64,000 bases of DNA from Candidatus Rickettsiella isopodorum. Lineage in GTDB: Bacteria; Pseudomonadota; Gammaproteobacteria; Diplorickettsiales; Diplorickettsiaceae. Within the stretch, counting starts at the first letter, position 1, and every line of letters begins with the position of its first letter. The notes below the pieces were generated by a model. That model did not search any database and was not told the origin of the DNA. It saw only the letters and a list, made by a program, of their open reading frames with translations. Location of the stretch: assembly GCF_001881495.1 (NCBI RefSeq), contig NZ_LUKY01000030.1, positions 1 through 64,000 on the forward strand. Reading direction: 5' to 3'. Of the stretch, positions 17,603 through 26,823 are shown in pieces. The position numbers were made by a program, and so were the translations under genes.

Positions 17603-19636
17603 TTATGAGTTGTTGAAAGAACAAGGCACACTCACTGCTTGATTAAGTACTCCTAGCTCTTTAGTCTCCAAGTGCTCTAAGATCTCTCTTGCGACAATTT
17701 CATTTAGCTGTACCGTTTGATTTCTGTTCTGTTTGGAGGCCGAAGAAAACATATTATATTTAAGGCATGAATTGGATAGAAGTGAGTCTATCGTTTCATT
17801 TCTTTCTTTTTTATGTAAATAAATCTCTTCTAAGTTTTTTTTCAACTTATCCGTATAGTCAGGAAATAGCTGTTTTCTCAAAAGCTCTAGATCTCTACTC
17901 TTAATAGATCTCGCTAAAATAGCGGCATCTTTTTTGGTTAAATCGTAGAAAGAAAATTCTAGTTCAGATTTAATTTTTTTTATTGCTTCAATTTCACGTA
18001 ATTTATGCCAAACAGTTGATAATTTTTCATCTTGTTGTATGAAGCGGGGTGTTTCTTCGGCTATATTTTGAAGCATTGCACTATAAATCAGTAATTCTAC
18101 TATCTCTCTATGACCTTCTAAACGTGCCCGACAGAGTGCTGTTCTACCACTATTGCTAGCGGCACCAACATTGGCGCCCTTGTTTAGAAGGTGTTTTACT
18201 ATTTTAGGATTACCTTTTTTAGACGCATGATAAAGAGGTGTCCTTCCGCTATCACTTGCTAAATTAACTTTAGCCCCCTTATTTGTTAATAGATTAACTA
18301 CTTCGGTTTGATCGTTTGAACAGGCGCTGTAGAGGAATGTTACTCCACGACTATCAGGTAAATTAACGTTAGCCCCTGCATCTGCAAGTAATCTTACAAT
18401 TTCAGTATGGCTTTCTAAACAAGCCCAATATAATGGCGTTGCTCCATAATTGTTAATTGCATTAACGTTAGCGCCATTTTCAATAAGTAGTTTTACTATT
18501 TCAGTATGACCTTCTGAACAGGCCAAACCCAATGGAGTTCCATCACTCTCATTATCTAAATTAACCTCAACTCTATGCTTGATGAGCAATTTTACTACCT
18601 CATAATTACCTTTTGAACATGAGAAGAACAATAAGTTTTCTTTACTTTCGCGAGTAGTCGCTTTATTTTCTAAAAATAACTCTACTATCTCATTATGACC
18701 TTTAAAATACGCACAATACAGCGGTGTTCTGTCAGGTTGGTCAGCTAGGTTAATGTCAGCGCCATTTGCTATCAGTAATTTTACTATTTCTGTGTAGCCC
18801 TTTTTAGAGGCTTGATAGAGGGGTGTTGTTTTTTCATTGCTACTGAGTAAATTAACAATTGCCCCATTTTCTATCAGTAATTTTACTATTTCGGTGTGGC
18901 CTTTTGAACACGCGGCGTACAGTAATGTTTCCTTATAGTCAACCACATCAACAATAGCTCCATTTTCTAGAAGTAATTTTACTGTTTCAGTATGACCTGC
19001 TGAACACGCCCAGGTCAGAGGTGTTCCGAGAATATTATTTTCTGGATTAAGGTTAACTCCATGCGTTATAAATAACTTTACGATCTCAGTTTTACCTGTT
19101 AAGCAGGATGTGTAGAATAGTCTTTCTTTACTCTTGCTAGAAGTAGTTTCATTTTTTATAAATAACTCTATTATCTCATTATGGTCTTTAAAATACGCAC
19201 AATCCAGTGGTGTTGCGCCATTTTGGTCAGTTAGATTAATGTCAGCGCCATTTACTATCAGTAATTTTACTATCTCAGTATGGCCTTTACAACATGCGGC
19301 ATATAGAGGTGTTTCTCCATTATGGGGGTAAACTAAATTAACGTTAGCTCCATGGTGTATAAGTTTCTTTACTATCTCAGTATGGCCTTTACAACATGCG
19401 GCATATAGAGGTGTTTTTCCATTATGGTTAACTAAATTAACGTTAGCTCCATTCTTTATAAGTTGCTTTACGTTGTTAACATCCCCGTCATAGCACGCGG
19501 CATACAATGCTTCTTCATCATTACTAACTAGATTAACGTTATGATTAAGGTTAGTTCGTCTAAGTAATTCTAACAGTTCTAGTGGAACTGTGTCCGGCTC
19601 TAATACCGGATTAGAAAGTTTGGGCGGCCATGGCAT
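17603..19636 (-). CDS. Large ankyrin-repeat protein with C-terminal F-box/PRANC-like motif (677 aa)
   Basis: About sixteen ankyrin repeats run from residue 40 to 535 (TPLYAACCKGHTEIVKLL-type units). Residues about 100-265 and 262-430 are two copies of one five-repeat block offset by 162 residues, each with the irregular SKE(R/N)L(F/L) insertion. The C-terminal 140 residues start QNIAEETPRFIQQDEKL, similar to the 318-aa ankyrin protein. They end with LNEIVAREILEHLETKELGVL (644-664), the spacing of an F-box or poxvirus PRANC motif. No signal peptide is present. AAGGAG lies before the ATG. It is probably an effector that links host targets to SCF ubiquitin ligase; this is inferred. Confidence 0.92.
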   Translation of the reverse strand: MPWPPKLSNPVLEPDTVPLELLELLRRTNLNHNVNLVSNDEEALYAACYDGDVNNVKQLIKNGANVNLVNHNGKTPLYAACCKGHTEIVKKLIHHGANVNLVYPHNGETPLYAACCKGHTEIVKLLIVNGADINLTDQNGATPLDCAYFKDHNEIIELFIKNETTSSKSKERLFYTSCLTGKTEIVKLFITHGVNLNPENNILGTPLTWACSAGHTETVKLLLENGAIVDVVDYKETLLYAACSKGHTEIVKLLIENGAIVNLLSSNEKTTPLYQASKKGYTEIVKLLIANGADINLADQPDRTPLYCAYFKGHNEIVELFLENKATTRESKENLLFFSCSKGNYEVVKLLIKHRVEVNLDNESDGTPLGLACSEGHTEIVKLLIENGANVNAINNYGATPLYWACLESHTEIVRLLADAGANVNLPDSRGVTFLYSACSNDQTEVVNLLTNKGAKVNLASDSGRTPLYHASKKGNPKIVKHLLNKGANVGAASNSGRTALCRARLEGHREIVELLIYSAMLQNIAEETPRFIQQDEKLSTVWHKLREIEAIKKIKSELEFSFYDLTKKDAAILARSIKSRDLELLRKQLFPDYTDKLKKNLEEIYLHKKERNETIDSLLSNSCLKYNMFSSASKQNRNQTVQLNEIVAREILEHLETKELGVLNQAVSVPCSFNNS

Positions 19637-19688
19637 AGAGGAAACTCCTTATTATTTTTAGGGCTTTAATTATCTACTAATAATTAAC

Positions 19689-19717
19689 AGTATAACACGT
19701 TATCCTTAATATTAATT
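19689..19717 (-). promoter_or_regulatory. Possible promoter and PmrA-like box of the large ankyrin gene
   Basis: On the minus strand TATACT (19694-19689) is a good -10 box. The -35 region has no TTGACA but overlaps TTAATATT (19705-19713, CTTAATATT on the plus strand), which matches the cTTAATatT site bound by PmrA before Legionella and Coxiella effector genes. The site is short and AT-rich, so chance occurrence is possible. Confidence 0.35.
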
Positions 19718-19789
19718 TTCGAGGTAAAGTATTTGTACTTATTGGTAATAATCATATAACTACCTATTTTTTTCTTGCGACCTCGCGAT

Positions 19790-19847
19790 GGTTCGTGCAG
19801 GTTTTGACGGGTGTCTAAATTTATACGTAAAAAACCTGCACTGAACC
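19790..19847. repeat. Imperfect inverted repeat, 16-17-base arms
   Basis: GGTTCGTGCAGGTTTT at 19790-19805 pairs with AAAACCTGCACTGAACC at 19831-19847, with one extra base, around a 25-base loop. It sits between the ankyrin gene and the GH30 gene, where both run leftward. It may terminate the GH30 transcript or be the trace of a small mobile element. Confidence 0.7.
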
Positions 19848-19908
19848 GAACCAATCAACTAAAAAAATAATAATTTATTGTTAGTTTATATTGAGTTCTA
19901 TTCTGTTA

Positions 19909-21240
19909 TTAGCTTGAGGAGGTGAATGTTGTCACCGAACTAGGAAGTAAATGAGTATTGAATTTTCCATCAACAAGATGAATCGCTTCTCCTGCTTGCC
20001 AACGAACCCCTAATTCAGTTGGAGTAGTATAGGGTGTTAGTGTTTGTATCGACAAAGGTGCTTGTTCCAAATGTATTGAAGCAGGAACTTGATCATCACT
20101 CGCATTAATTATTACAATGCTTAAATGATCGGTATCAGTCGCTTTAAAAGCAGATACATAAAGACTAGAAGCAAGTGCAGCACTATTCGTTGTGATACGA
20201 CGATAGCCTTCTTTGACATATCTCGAATAATTGCCCATAACATCATAGACTTTAGTTAGCTGATAATTACCTACTCCATTGGAAGAAATTAACGCTTCAT
20301 TATTATTTCCTCTTATCATACCTAGCCAAAAAATAAAGGCATTAACCTCTTTGACAGCTAAAAATTTATGCAAACAAATAGCTGCTTGCAAACCTAATGT
20401 CATACTGGGGTCAAACGGTGTCGTTGCACAAGATTCAGTAATCCAAGCGGATTGATACCCTGAGGGTAATTGGCCAAGCGGATTGGTATCGTAACTGACT
20501 GTGCCTTTAAGACTGGGTATTGAATAAGCATGACTCGCTAAGATATCCACATTTTTTTTATCTTTCATAAACCAAGAGACTAAATTGAGTGTGATGCTAT
20601 TGAATCCCCAATTAGCGGATTCTCCTACCATAATTTTTGTATCTAGATTGCGTTGTTGAAAAATGGGTTTCATATATTTTTCTACAAAAGAAGCGGTATC
20701 CGAAGGAAGCCAAAGACAAACATCCCATGGCGAGATAATGTTTTCGGGTTCATTTTGTGGTGACATGGCAAAAATGGGAATGCCTGCTGTCTGATAGGCT
20801 TCGATATAATCAGCTAAAAAATTAGCAAATTCTGCATAATAATCTTTGGATAATTTTTTTAAAGCCGTTTTCATGTAGTAGGGTGGGCTCCACACACTGG
20901 GAACTATTTTTATATGAGGATACTGTTGTTTGACAGTTTTCAATATCCAAAGTTGGGAGCGACGTTCGACTTCCGCTTGATCAGGATTATCAAAATAAGG
21001 GTCATTGGGAGGAATATCTAAATTAGCATCCATGTTGAAATTTCTTTCACCGGGTTGCGTTGAAAAGTTTGGGTGAACTTCTGTTCTCACAATAGAAAAT
21101 TGCAAGTCCTGGAACAAAGCTTTCATGATGTCATCACGTCTAGCATCTCGAAAAAAAGGTATTTCTCGTCCACCAAAGCAACCAAATCCTTCAATTACTT
21201 GCTGTGTTTCTAAGTATTTAATTTGTATATTTTGTGTCAT
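19909..21240 (-). CDS. Glycoside hydrolase family 30-like enzyme
   Basis: A 443-aa clan-A (beta/alpha)8 glycosidase with a C-terminal beta-sandwich. The N-terminal QVIEGFGCFGG block is typical of GH30. The acid/base Glu is in SPQNEP (E164 from ATG 21240) and the nucleophile Glu is in WITES (E269). Members cleave glucosylceramide, beta-1,6-glucans or glucuronoxylan; the substrate cannot be told here. No signal peptide is seen. The ATG at 21240 has GGAG six bases upstream; the longer ATG at 21252 would place that GGAG inside the gene. A host glycolipid or plant/fungal glycan substrate is possible. Confidence 0.85.
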   Translation of the reverse strand: MTQNIQIKYLETQQVIEGFGCFGGREIPFFRDARRDDIMKALFQDLQFSIVRTEVHPNFSTQPGERNFNMDANLDIPPNDPYFDNPDQAEVERRSQLWILKTVKQQYPHIKIVPSVWSPPYYMKTALKKLSKDYYAEFANFLADYIEAYQTAGIPIFAMSPQNEPENIISPWDVCLWLPSDTASFVEKYMKPIFQQRNLDTKIMVGESANWGFNSITLNLVSWFMKDKKNVDILASHAYSIPSLKGTVSYDTNPLGQLPSGYQSAWITESCATTPFDPSMTLGLQAAICLHKFLAVKEVNAFIFWLGMIRGNNNEALISSNGVGNYQLTKVYDVMGNYSRYVKEGYRRITTNSAALASSLYVSAFKATDTDHLSIVIINASDDQVPASIHLEQAPLSIQTLTPYTTPTELGVRWQAGEAIHLVDGKFNTHLLPSSVTTFTSSS

Positions 21241-21492
21241 GTCTAACTCCATTTTTATATTAATTTAGTAAAAATTTATTATACTTATTATTATAAAAAA
21301 AGTTGCTTACATTATCTGGTATTTATAAAAAAAATTAATTCTCTTCTTGAGTATTGAAAGACTAGAAAAAAGTTTTTATAGATAGAATTTTACAAAGATT
21401 AGACATTGCGTTTGGATCAGTTTTGTAAATAGCTAGAGAGATAGCGCTTTAGTATTAACAAGATCGCTATTTGCTTTGGTAAAGTTATCTAT

Positions 21493-22104
21493 TTATTGTT
21501 TATTTAGATTTTCTGCGGCTAGTGCAGCTTGTACCGACGGTCGTTTTGCAATGCGATCGAAATAAATCATTAAGTGTTTATATTGATTGAGATCAAATTT
21601 CATGGCAAATGCCCAACGTAAAATAGTAAATAGATAAGCATCCGCTACAGTAAAATGGTTTCCTTGCAGGTATTCGTCCTTTTTTAAAACTTCATCTAAA
21701 TAGTTGAATTGTGCCTTCAGTTTTTCTCGTAGGATTGCCTTATATTTCTCTGGTGTTTTCGAGTTAAACAGAGGGCTAAAGCTTTTATGGAGCTCGGAAG
21801 AAATATAGGTAAGCCATGCGATGGTTTGATAACGTGATAAGTTATCAGTAGGCGCAATCAGATGGGAGTGTGGCATCTTATCTGCCAGATATAACACGAT
21901 GGCGACACCTTCAGTCAGCAAGTTGCCATCGTCTAATAATAGTGCGGGAACTTGTCCTTTGGGATTGATGGTTAGATAATTTTTCCCAGACTCCGTCTTT
22001 TTTTGCATTAAATCCACTTTTTCTAACGTAAATGCTTGTTTTGTTTCTCGTAACACGATGTGAGGGGATAGCGAACAAGCGCCGGGACTATAGAATAGTT
22101 TCAT
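21493..22104 (-). CDS. gstA: Glutathione S-transferase (beta class, GstA-like)
   Basis: Conjugates glutathione to electrophiles; 203 aa, the usual length. The N-terminal MKLFYSPGACSLSPHIVLRE carries the beta-class Cys (residue 10). NPKGQVPALLLDDG (about 50) and LTEGVAIVLYLAD form the glutathione site; the C-terminal domain has FTVADAYLFTILRWA. AAAGGAG precedes ATG 22104, so this start is preferred over the upstream frame extension at 22137. A possible Fur-like site lies 29-47 bases upstream of the ATG. Confidence 0.94.
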   Translation of the reverse strand: MKLFYSPGACSLSPHIVLRETKQAFTLEKVDLMQKKTESGKNYLTINPKGQVPALLLDDGNLLTEGVAIVLYLADKMPHSHLIAPTDNLSRYQTIAWLTYISSELHKSFSPLFNSKTPEKYKAILREKLKAQFNYLDEVLKKDEYLQGNHFTVADAYLFTILRWAFAMKFDLNQYKHLMIYFDRIAKRPSVQAALAAENLNKQ

Positions 22105-22132
22105 TTCGAGCTCCTTTAAATAATCAATTATT

Positions 22133-22151
22133 GACAATCATTTTCATTACA
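22133..22151 (-). promoter_or_regulatory. Possible Fur-like box before gstA
   Basis: On the minus strand TGTAATGAAAATGATTGTC agrees with the 19-base Fur consensus at 14 positions by eye. It lies between the presumed promoter and the ribosome binding site of gstA. Confidence 0.35.
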
Positions 22152-22324
22152 CACGGATCTAATTTTGAAATTATCTATTTATTTTTATTTTTTTATAGAG
22201 GTCGAGTCAATTTTTTTTGTATTTTTTAAAAAATTTAAATCTTATTAAAATCAATTTATTCTATTTGTAAATAAATTTTAGACATGTTAGTTTATTTAAT
22301 CAATAATTAAAAAGGAGTAATTTT

Positions 22325-23359
22325 ATGAGTGAAATATTATGGATTACCTTGCCATCCAATGAAGAAAATGAACTGAAAGAAGTTATTAATTTAATGGTTA
22401 GTAAAAATTTAACAAATTTAAGTATTAATCAATTAATTGAGAAACTAGAAAATAATCAAGCAGCAAATTGGTTAGCCGTGCTTAGTCAATATAATTCGAT
22501 ACCATCCATTCATAACATTGATGCTTCAGAAATGCTTGTTAAAGCTAAAAAAGTAAGAGATAAGTTTGGGCAGCGAGGGTATCCACAATTGAAAGATCGA
22601 GAATTTGAACCTCGAGAGTTGCTTAGTTTAGTTATTTTGTGCTATTCCAATCCTAATTTAATCGGTCCTAAATTATGTCGAGCGTTAAATGAAAATGATG
22701 TTGCGGCAATAAAACATGAAATACTTGAAAATTCTTCTTATGTACGTGAGCAGCGTAGAGTGGTTCCTTGGACTATTAATTTACGCTTAGCTAATTATGC
22801 ACTTTATGCCAATGATACATCCGTTAGATTACCCGTCGAGGTTATAAATAGAGTTAAAAATGAAACTATTCAAAAAAGGCTTACTGTCCATATCATGGAT
22901 CAGCGAGGTGGTTTTGATGAATGGGTTAATGGTACTGAGAGAGTGAATCGAAACAAGAGGACCGAATCCGAGATAGATACCTATGCTATATTGCAAAGCT
23001 TACAGTCATCAGAAGAGGGTGTTTTTCCGGATGAAAACTCCCAAAAAGCGAGGTTACCTTTGATTTTTACAGAGGTTAATCCGCCTGATGAGGTACATTC
23101 ACTTATTATTCGAGAAGCATCTTTACCTTCGGAAACAAGTAATGAAGCAACGGTTAATAGTTTGAATGGTGTGATAGTGGGAGGCTTAGTGCTTTTTCAT
23201 GTCGTAAGTCAAATACCCGTCGTGGGTCCTGTAATGCGTAATATTGGTAGCGACCTTGCGACAGCGGGTAAATATGTTGGAAATTTTTTCTCAAAGAATC
23301 ATTCTGTAGAACAACTTGAGCAAAAAACAGCACAGTTATCGCCTACAGCTAAATCTTGA
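22325..23359 (+). CDS. Hypothetical protein (344 aa) with C-terminal hydrophobic segment
   Basis: I do not recognise the family. AAAAGGAG precedes the ATG. Residues about 1-75 are helical and polar. Residues about 80-160 contain LCYSNPNLIGPKLCRALNEN and a following basic helix faintly resembling the C-terminal lobe of T4-type lysozymes, but no catalytic Glu motif is seen, so I do not assign it. Residues 278-300 (LNGVIVGGLVLFHVVSQIPV) are hydrophobic enough for a membrane helix. It lies at the end of the accessory region, convergent with rpoD. It is an effector candidate only by location and lack of homology. Confidence 0.75.
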   Translation: MSEILWITLPSNEENELKEVINLMVSKNLTNLSINQLIEKLENNQAANWLAVLSQYNSIPSIHNIDASEMLVKAKKVRDKFGQRGYPQLKDREFEPRELLSLVILCYSNPNLIGPKLCRALNENDVAAIKHEILENSSYVREQRRVVPWTINLRLANYALYANDTSVRLPVEVINRVKNETIQKRLTVHIMDQRGGFDEWVNGTERVNRNKRTESEIDTYAILQSLQSSEEGVFPDENSQKARLPLIFTEVNPPDEVHSLIIREASLPSETSNEATVNSLNGVIVGGLVLFHVVSQIPVVGPVMRNIGSDLATAGKYVGNFFSKNHSVEQLEQKTAQLSPTAKS

Positions 23360-23372
23360 TGCGTCCATGAAT

Positions 23373-23404
23373 AAAAAGGTATTGGTTATGAATATCAATA
23401 CCTT
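23373..23404 (-). terminator. Terminator of rpoD
   Basis: AAGGTATTG pairs with CAATACCTT (9 bases, 11-base loop). On the minus strand it is followed by TTTTTATT. The stem overlaps the last two bases of the rpoD stop codon. Confidence 0.8.
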
Positions 23405-25337
23405 ATTCTTGATCAAGAAAGCTACGCAAGGGTTCTGATCGAGTAGGATGACGTAATTTACGTAATGCCTTGGCTTCAATTTGTCGAATACGTTCACGAG
23501 TCACATCAAATTGTTTACCCACTTCTTCCAAAGTGTGATCGGTATTCATATCAATACCAAAGCGCATGCGTAATACTTTTGCTTCACGCGGTGTGAGCGA
23601 TGCCAGCACTCTTTGTGCTGTTTCACGTAGACCTTCGATGGTAGCGGCATCGATGGGTGATAAGGCGGTGGCGTCTTCGATAAAGTCACCTAAATGAGAA
23701 TCACCATCTTCATCGCCAATCGGTGTTTCCATGGAAATGGGTTCTTTAGCAATCTTAAGTATTTTACGGATTTTATCTTCCGGTAAACCCATTTTTTTAC
23801 TGAGATCTTCAGGTGAGGGTTCTTTACCCGTTGCTTGTAATATTTGACGTGAAATACGATTTAATTTATTAATCGTTTCAATCATATGTACCGGAATACG
23901 GATAGTTCGTGCTTGATCGGCAATGGATCGGGTGATGGCTTGTCGTATCCACCAAGTGGCATAGGTTGAAAATTTATAACCGCGCCGATATTCAAATTTA
24001 TCGACGGCTTTCATTAAGCCAATATTACCTTCTTGAATTAAATCGAGAAATTGTAAACCGCGGTTGGTATATTTTTTGGCGATAGAAATAACAAGCCGTA
24101 GATTGGCTTCGACCATTTCTTTTTTCGCGCGTCGTGCTTTCGCTTCGCCCGCTGACATTTGGCGATTGATTTCTTTGATTTCAGCTATTGTCATGCCAAT
24201 TGTTTTTTCTAATTCACGTAACTTGTTTTGTGCAGCGGTGATAGGAATATACAAAGATTTTAGAGTTTGTGAATAACTTTTTTTAGCATTGACATGTTTT
24301 TTTAGAAAATTTTCATTGGTCTCGTTTTTTGGAAAAGTACTAATGAAAAGTTGGCGTGGCATTTTGGCTCCATTAATACATAAACGCATGATGACACGTT
24401 CTTGAATTCGAATTTTTTCTAATAGATCGCGCATTTTGCGCGTCAATTTATCAAGCTGGCGTGGAATTAATTTAAATTTAGTAAATGCGTCGGCTAATAA
24501 GGTAGCTTGTTTTAATGTTTTTTTATCATGGCGACCTTGTTTTTTTTGCGTCGTAATATACGCTTCATAGAGTGCTTTTAATTCGGCAAAACGAGTATGC
24601 GCTAATTCTGGATCGGGTCCACCATCTAGCTCATTAAATCCTTCATCGTCATCTGTTGTACTGATTTTAGCTTTGATGTCGTCGCTATCATCATCAGTAT
24701 CTTTATCCTCAGTGCTTTTATCTTCGCTAAAACTTTCATCCTCTGTTTCAGCTTCAACGGGACTATTTTTTCCGGGTGGTAATTCGAGCGGTATGGATAA
24801 TTCTTCCAGATCGAGAAATCCACTAATAATGTCATTTAGGCGGATTTCTTGTTGTTCATAACGCGCATAATCACTCAGTATATCAAAAACATTTTCTGGA
24901 TATTGAGTGAGGGCAGCGAGTATCGCTTGTAAACCTTCTTCAATACGTTTGGCCAGTTTAATTTCGCCTTCGCGTGTGAGCAATTCAACGGTGCCCATTT
25001 CACGCATATACATTCGTACCGGATCGGTTGTCCGGCCTAATTCAGCTGCGATATTACTTAGAATATTCGTGTTTTCTGAGCTACTCTCTTCTTCTGATGA
25101 GTTATTAGCGATACTCGAAGAGAGTAAGGTTTCCATGTCAGGTGGAACTTCATAAACAGGTATGCCGATATCATTGAGCATCAAGATAATTTCATCAAGC
25201 TGCAGTTGCTCTTGCTCAGCTTCAGAGATAATATCTTCCAACAGATGGTCATTGATTTCAGCGTAAGTGACAAATCCTTGCTTTTTACCATGTGCAATAA
25301 GCTCTCGTAAACGGGATTGTTGTTGTTCGAAATCCAT
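23403..25337 (-). CDS. rpoD: RNA polymerase primary sigma factor RpoD (sigma-70)
   Basis: Main promoter-recognition subunit; 644 aa. Region 1.1 is at the N-terminus. A strongly acidic non-conserved region (about residues 190-245) follows region 1.2 ([21 protein letters not shown], about 105). Region 2 has [58 protein letters not shown] in short conserved blocks. Region 4 ends with [27 protein letters not shown]. dnaG and rpsU are not adjacent. It is divergent from folKP across about 100 bases; TATAAT on the minus strand at about 25380 may be its -10 box. Confidence 0.98.
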   Translation of the reverse strand: MDFEQQQSRLRELIAHGKKQGFVTYAEINDHLLEDIISEAEQEQLQLDEIILMLNDIGIPVYEVPPDMETLLSSSIANNSSEEESSSENTNILSNIAAELGRTTDPVRMYMREMGTVELLTREGEIKLAKRIEEGLQAILAALTQYPENVFDILSDYARYEQQEIRLNDIISGFLDLEELSIPLELPPGKNSPVEAETEDESFSEDKSTEDKDTDDDSDDIKAKISTTDDDEGFNELDGGPDPELAHTRFAELKALYEAYITTQKKQGRHDKKTLKQATLLADAFTKFKLIPRQLDKLTRKMRDLLEKIRIQERVIMRLCINGAKMPRQLFISTFPKNETNENFLKKHVNAKKSYSQTLKSLYIPITAAQNKLRELEKTIGMTIAEIKEINRQMSAGEAKARRAKKEMVEANLRLVISIAKKYTNRGLQFLDLIQEGNIGLMKAVDKFEYRRGYKFSTYATWWIRQAITRSIADQARTIRIPVHMIETINKLNRISRQILQATGKEPSPEDLSKKMGLPEDKIRKILKIAKEPISMETPIGDEDGDSHLGDFIEDATALSPIDAATIEGLRETAQRVLASLTPREAKVLRMRFGIDMNTDHTLEEVGKQFDVTRERIRQIEAKALRKLRHPTRSEPLRSFLDQE

Positions 25338-25443
25338 AGCTGCGCTTGACCTCTTGGGAAAGTAATAATTTTATTATATACCTAATTAAGATAAACCTAT
25401 AAACCTTTAACGTCGAAAAGGCAAGCCCTTTAAGGCAAAAAAT

Positions 25444-26823
25444 ATGCTAATACTCAGTTTAGGTACAAACTTAGGCGATAGTTTTAATAACTTACGCTTA
25501 GCGTTGCAATTATTACAAAAAACACGGACGATTGCACCTAGTCAAATTTCTCCTCTTTATAGTTCATCAGCACTACTACCGGCCTATGCACCTGTGGCTT
25601 GGAATAGACCTTTTTTAAATCTAGCAGTGGCTTGTAAAACAGAGTTATCTCCGTTAGAGGTGCTTAAGCTTATTAAACAGATTGAGCGACAGCTGGGTAG
25701 GGAAGAAAATCAACGTTGGGCGCCAAGAATTATCGACATTGATATTTTGGCTTGGGGTAATTGTGTGATTGATCAGACTGGTCTAAAAATACCACACACA
25801 GAACTATTATCTAGACCTTTTGCTTTATGGCCTTTGCTTGATGTATGGCCAGATTGGCAACATCCAACAGCAGAATTTGCTGATATATTACAGCGTTGGG
25901 GTTCGCGTTATAGCGGTGATAAAGCACCTTGTGGGACGAAACAACTTCCGCATCGTTTAGAAGGAAGCGCCTTAGTGGGAATATTAAATATAACACCGGA
26001 TTCTTTTTCTGATGGAGGTAAATTTGTAACCCTACCTAATGCACTGGCCCAAGCGGAAAAATTGGTACGTGAAGGAGCTGAAGTGTTGGATATAGGAGCC
26101 GAATCGACTCGGCCAGGCGCAACGCCCATTTTACCAGAAACGGAGTGGGCACTATTAAAGCCTGTTTTAACCACCTTAAAAGAGCAGTGCAAACAATGGG
26201 CATTTAAGCCAAAGATTAGTATCGATACACGGCATCCTATCGTAGCAGAAAGAGCGATGCAGTTGGGTATTGACTGGATTAATGATGTGAGTGGATTTAT
26301 TGATCCTAACATGCGTGCATTGGTAGCGGGTAGCTCGGTGAAATGTGTTGTCATGCATAACCTTGGCGTTCCAGCCCAGAAAAATGTCGTACTCGCTTCG
26401 TACCCTAATATCTGTGAACAAATAATAGATTGGACCGAGCAACGTTTCGACGAATTACTAGATGCTGGTGTCGATGCCAATCAATTCATTTTTGATATGG
26501 GTATAGGTTTTGGTAAAACATCGCAACAATCCATTTTTTTGTTAAAAAATATCGAGCAATTCCGTCGTTTAAACTGTCCCTTGTTAGTAGGTCATTCACG
26601 AAAATCTTTTTTAAGCTTAATAACAGAAAAGGCTTTTCCAGACAGAGATTTTGAGACAGCGATAGTGTCCTACCAGTTGGCAGTGCAGGGTGTGGATTTT
26701 TTGCGCGTCCATAATGTGAGTTTAAATGCTGAAGCCATTGCCATGGCGACACAATTCATTTCATCGGATGAATTAATCAAGCCTAATGTAAAAAGAGAAA
26801 GTTTTTATTGCGAAGAAAATTAA
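25444..26823 (+). CDS. folKP: Bifunctional HPPK-dihydropteroate synthase (FolK-FolP fusion)
   Basis: Two successive folate steps in one chain of 459 aa. Residues 1-160 are [13 protein letters not shown], then [16 protein letters not shown] with the metal-binding Asp pair. Residues about 178-450 are dihydropteroate synthase, seen in [51 protein letters not shown] and [10 protein letters not shown]. In E. coli the genes are separate; fused forms occur in Francisella and in plants. AAGGCAAAAAAT precedes the ATG. Its TAA overlaps the TAA of gcvPB on the other strand within TTAA (26820-26823). Confidence 0.95.
   Translation: MLILSLGTNLGDSFNNLRLALQLLQKTRTIAPSQISPLYSSSALLPAYAPVAWNRPFLNLAVACKTELSPLEVLKLIKQIERQLGREENQRWAPRIIDIDILAWGNCVIDQTGLKIPHTELLSRPFALWPLLDVWPDWQHPTAEFADILQRWGSRYSGDKAPCGTKQLPHRLEGSALVGILNITPDSFSDGGKFVTLPNALAQAEKLVREGAEVLDIGAESTRPGATPILPETEWALLKPVLTTLKEQCKQWAFKPKISIDTRHPIVAERAMQLGIDWINDVSGFIDPNMRALVAGSSVKCVVMHNLGVPAQKNVVLASYPNICEQIIDWTEQRFDELLDAGVDANQFIFDMGIGFGKTSQQSIFLLKNIEQFRRLNCPLLVGHSRKSFLSLITEKAFPDRDFETAIVSYQLAVQGVDFLRVHNVSLNAEAIAMATQFISSDELIKPNVKRESFYCEEN

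Noticed and set aside
17603-19636. CRISPR array in the regularly spaced repeats
   Set aside because: The roughly 99-base periodicity is that of ankyrin codons in an open frame, with no short identical repeats and unique spacers.
22325-23359. Phage lysozyme (GH24) assignment
   Set aside because: Only a vague similarity in one lobe; the catalytic Glu and surrounding motif are absent.
14800-23400. Second copy of the tRNA 3' end as the island's far attachment site
   Set aside because: I looked for GGTTCAAGTCCTAGTGGGCC-like sequence and found no convincing copy, so no attR is reported.
25908-26480. 190-codon open frame antisense to folP
   Set aside because: No ribosome binding site, no family resemblance and complete overlap with the conserved DHPS domain on the other strand.
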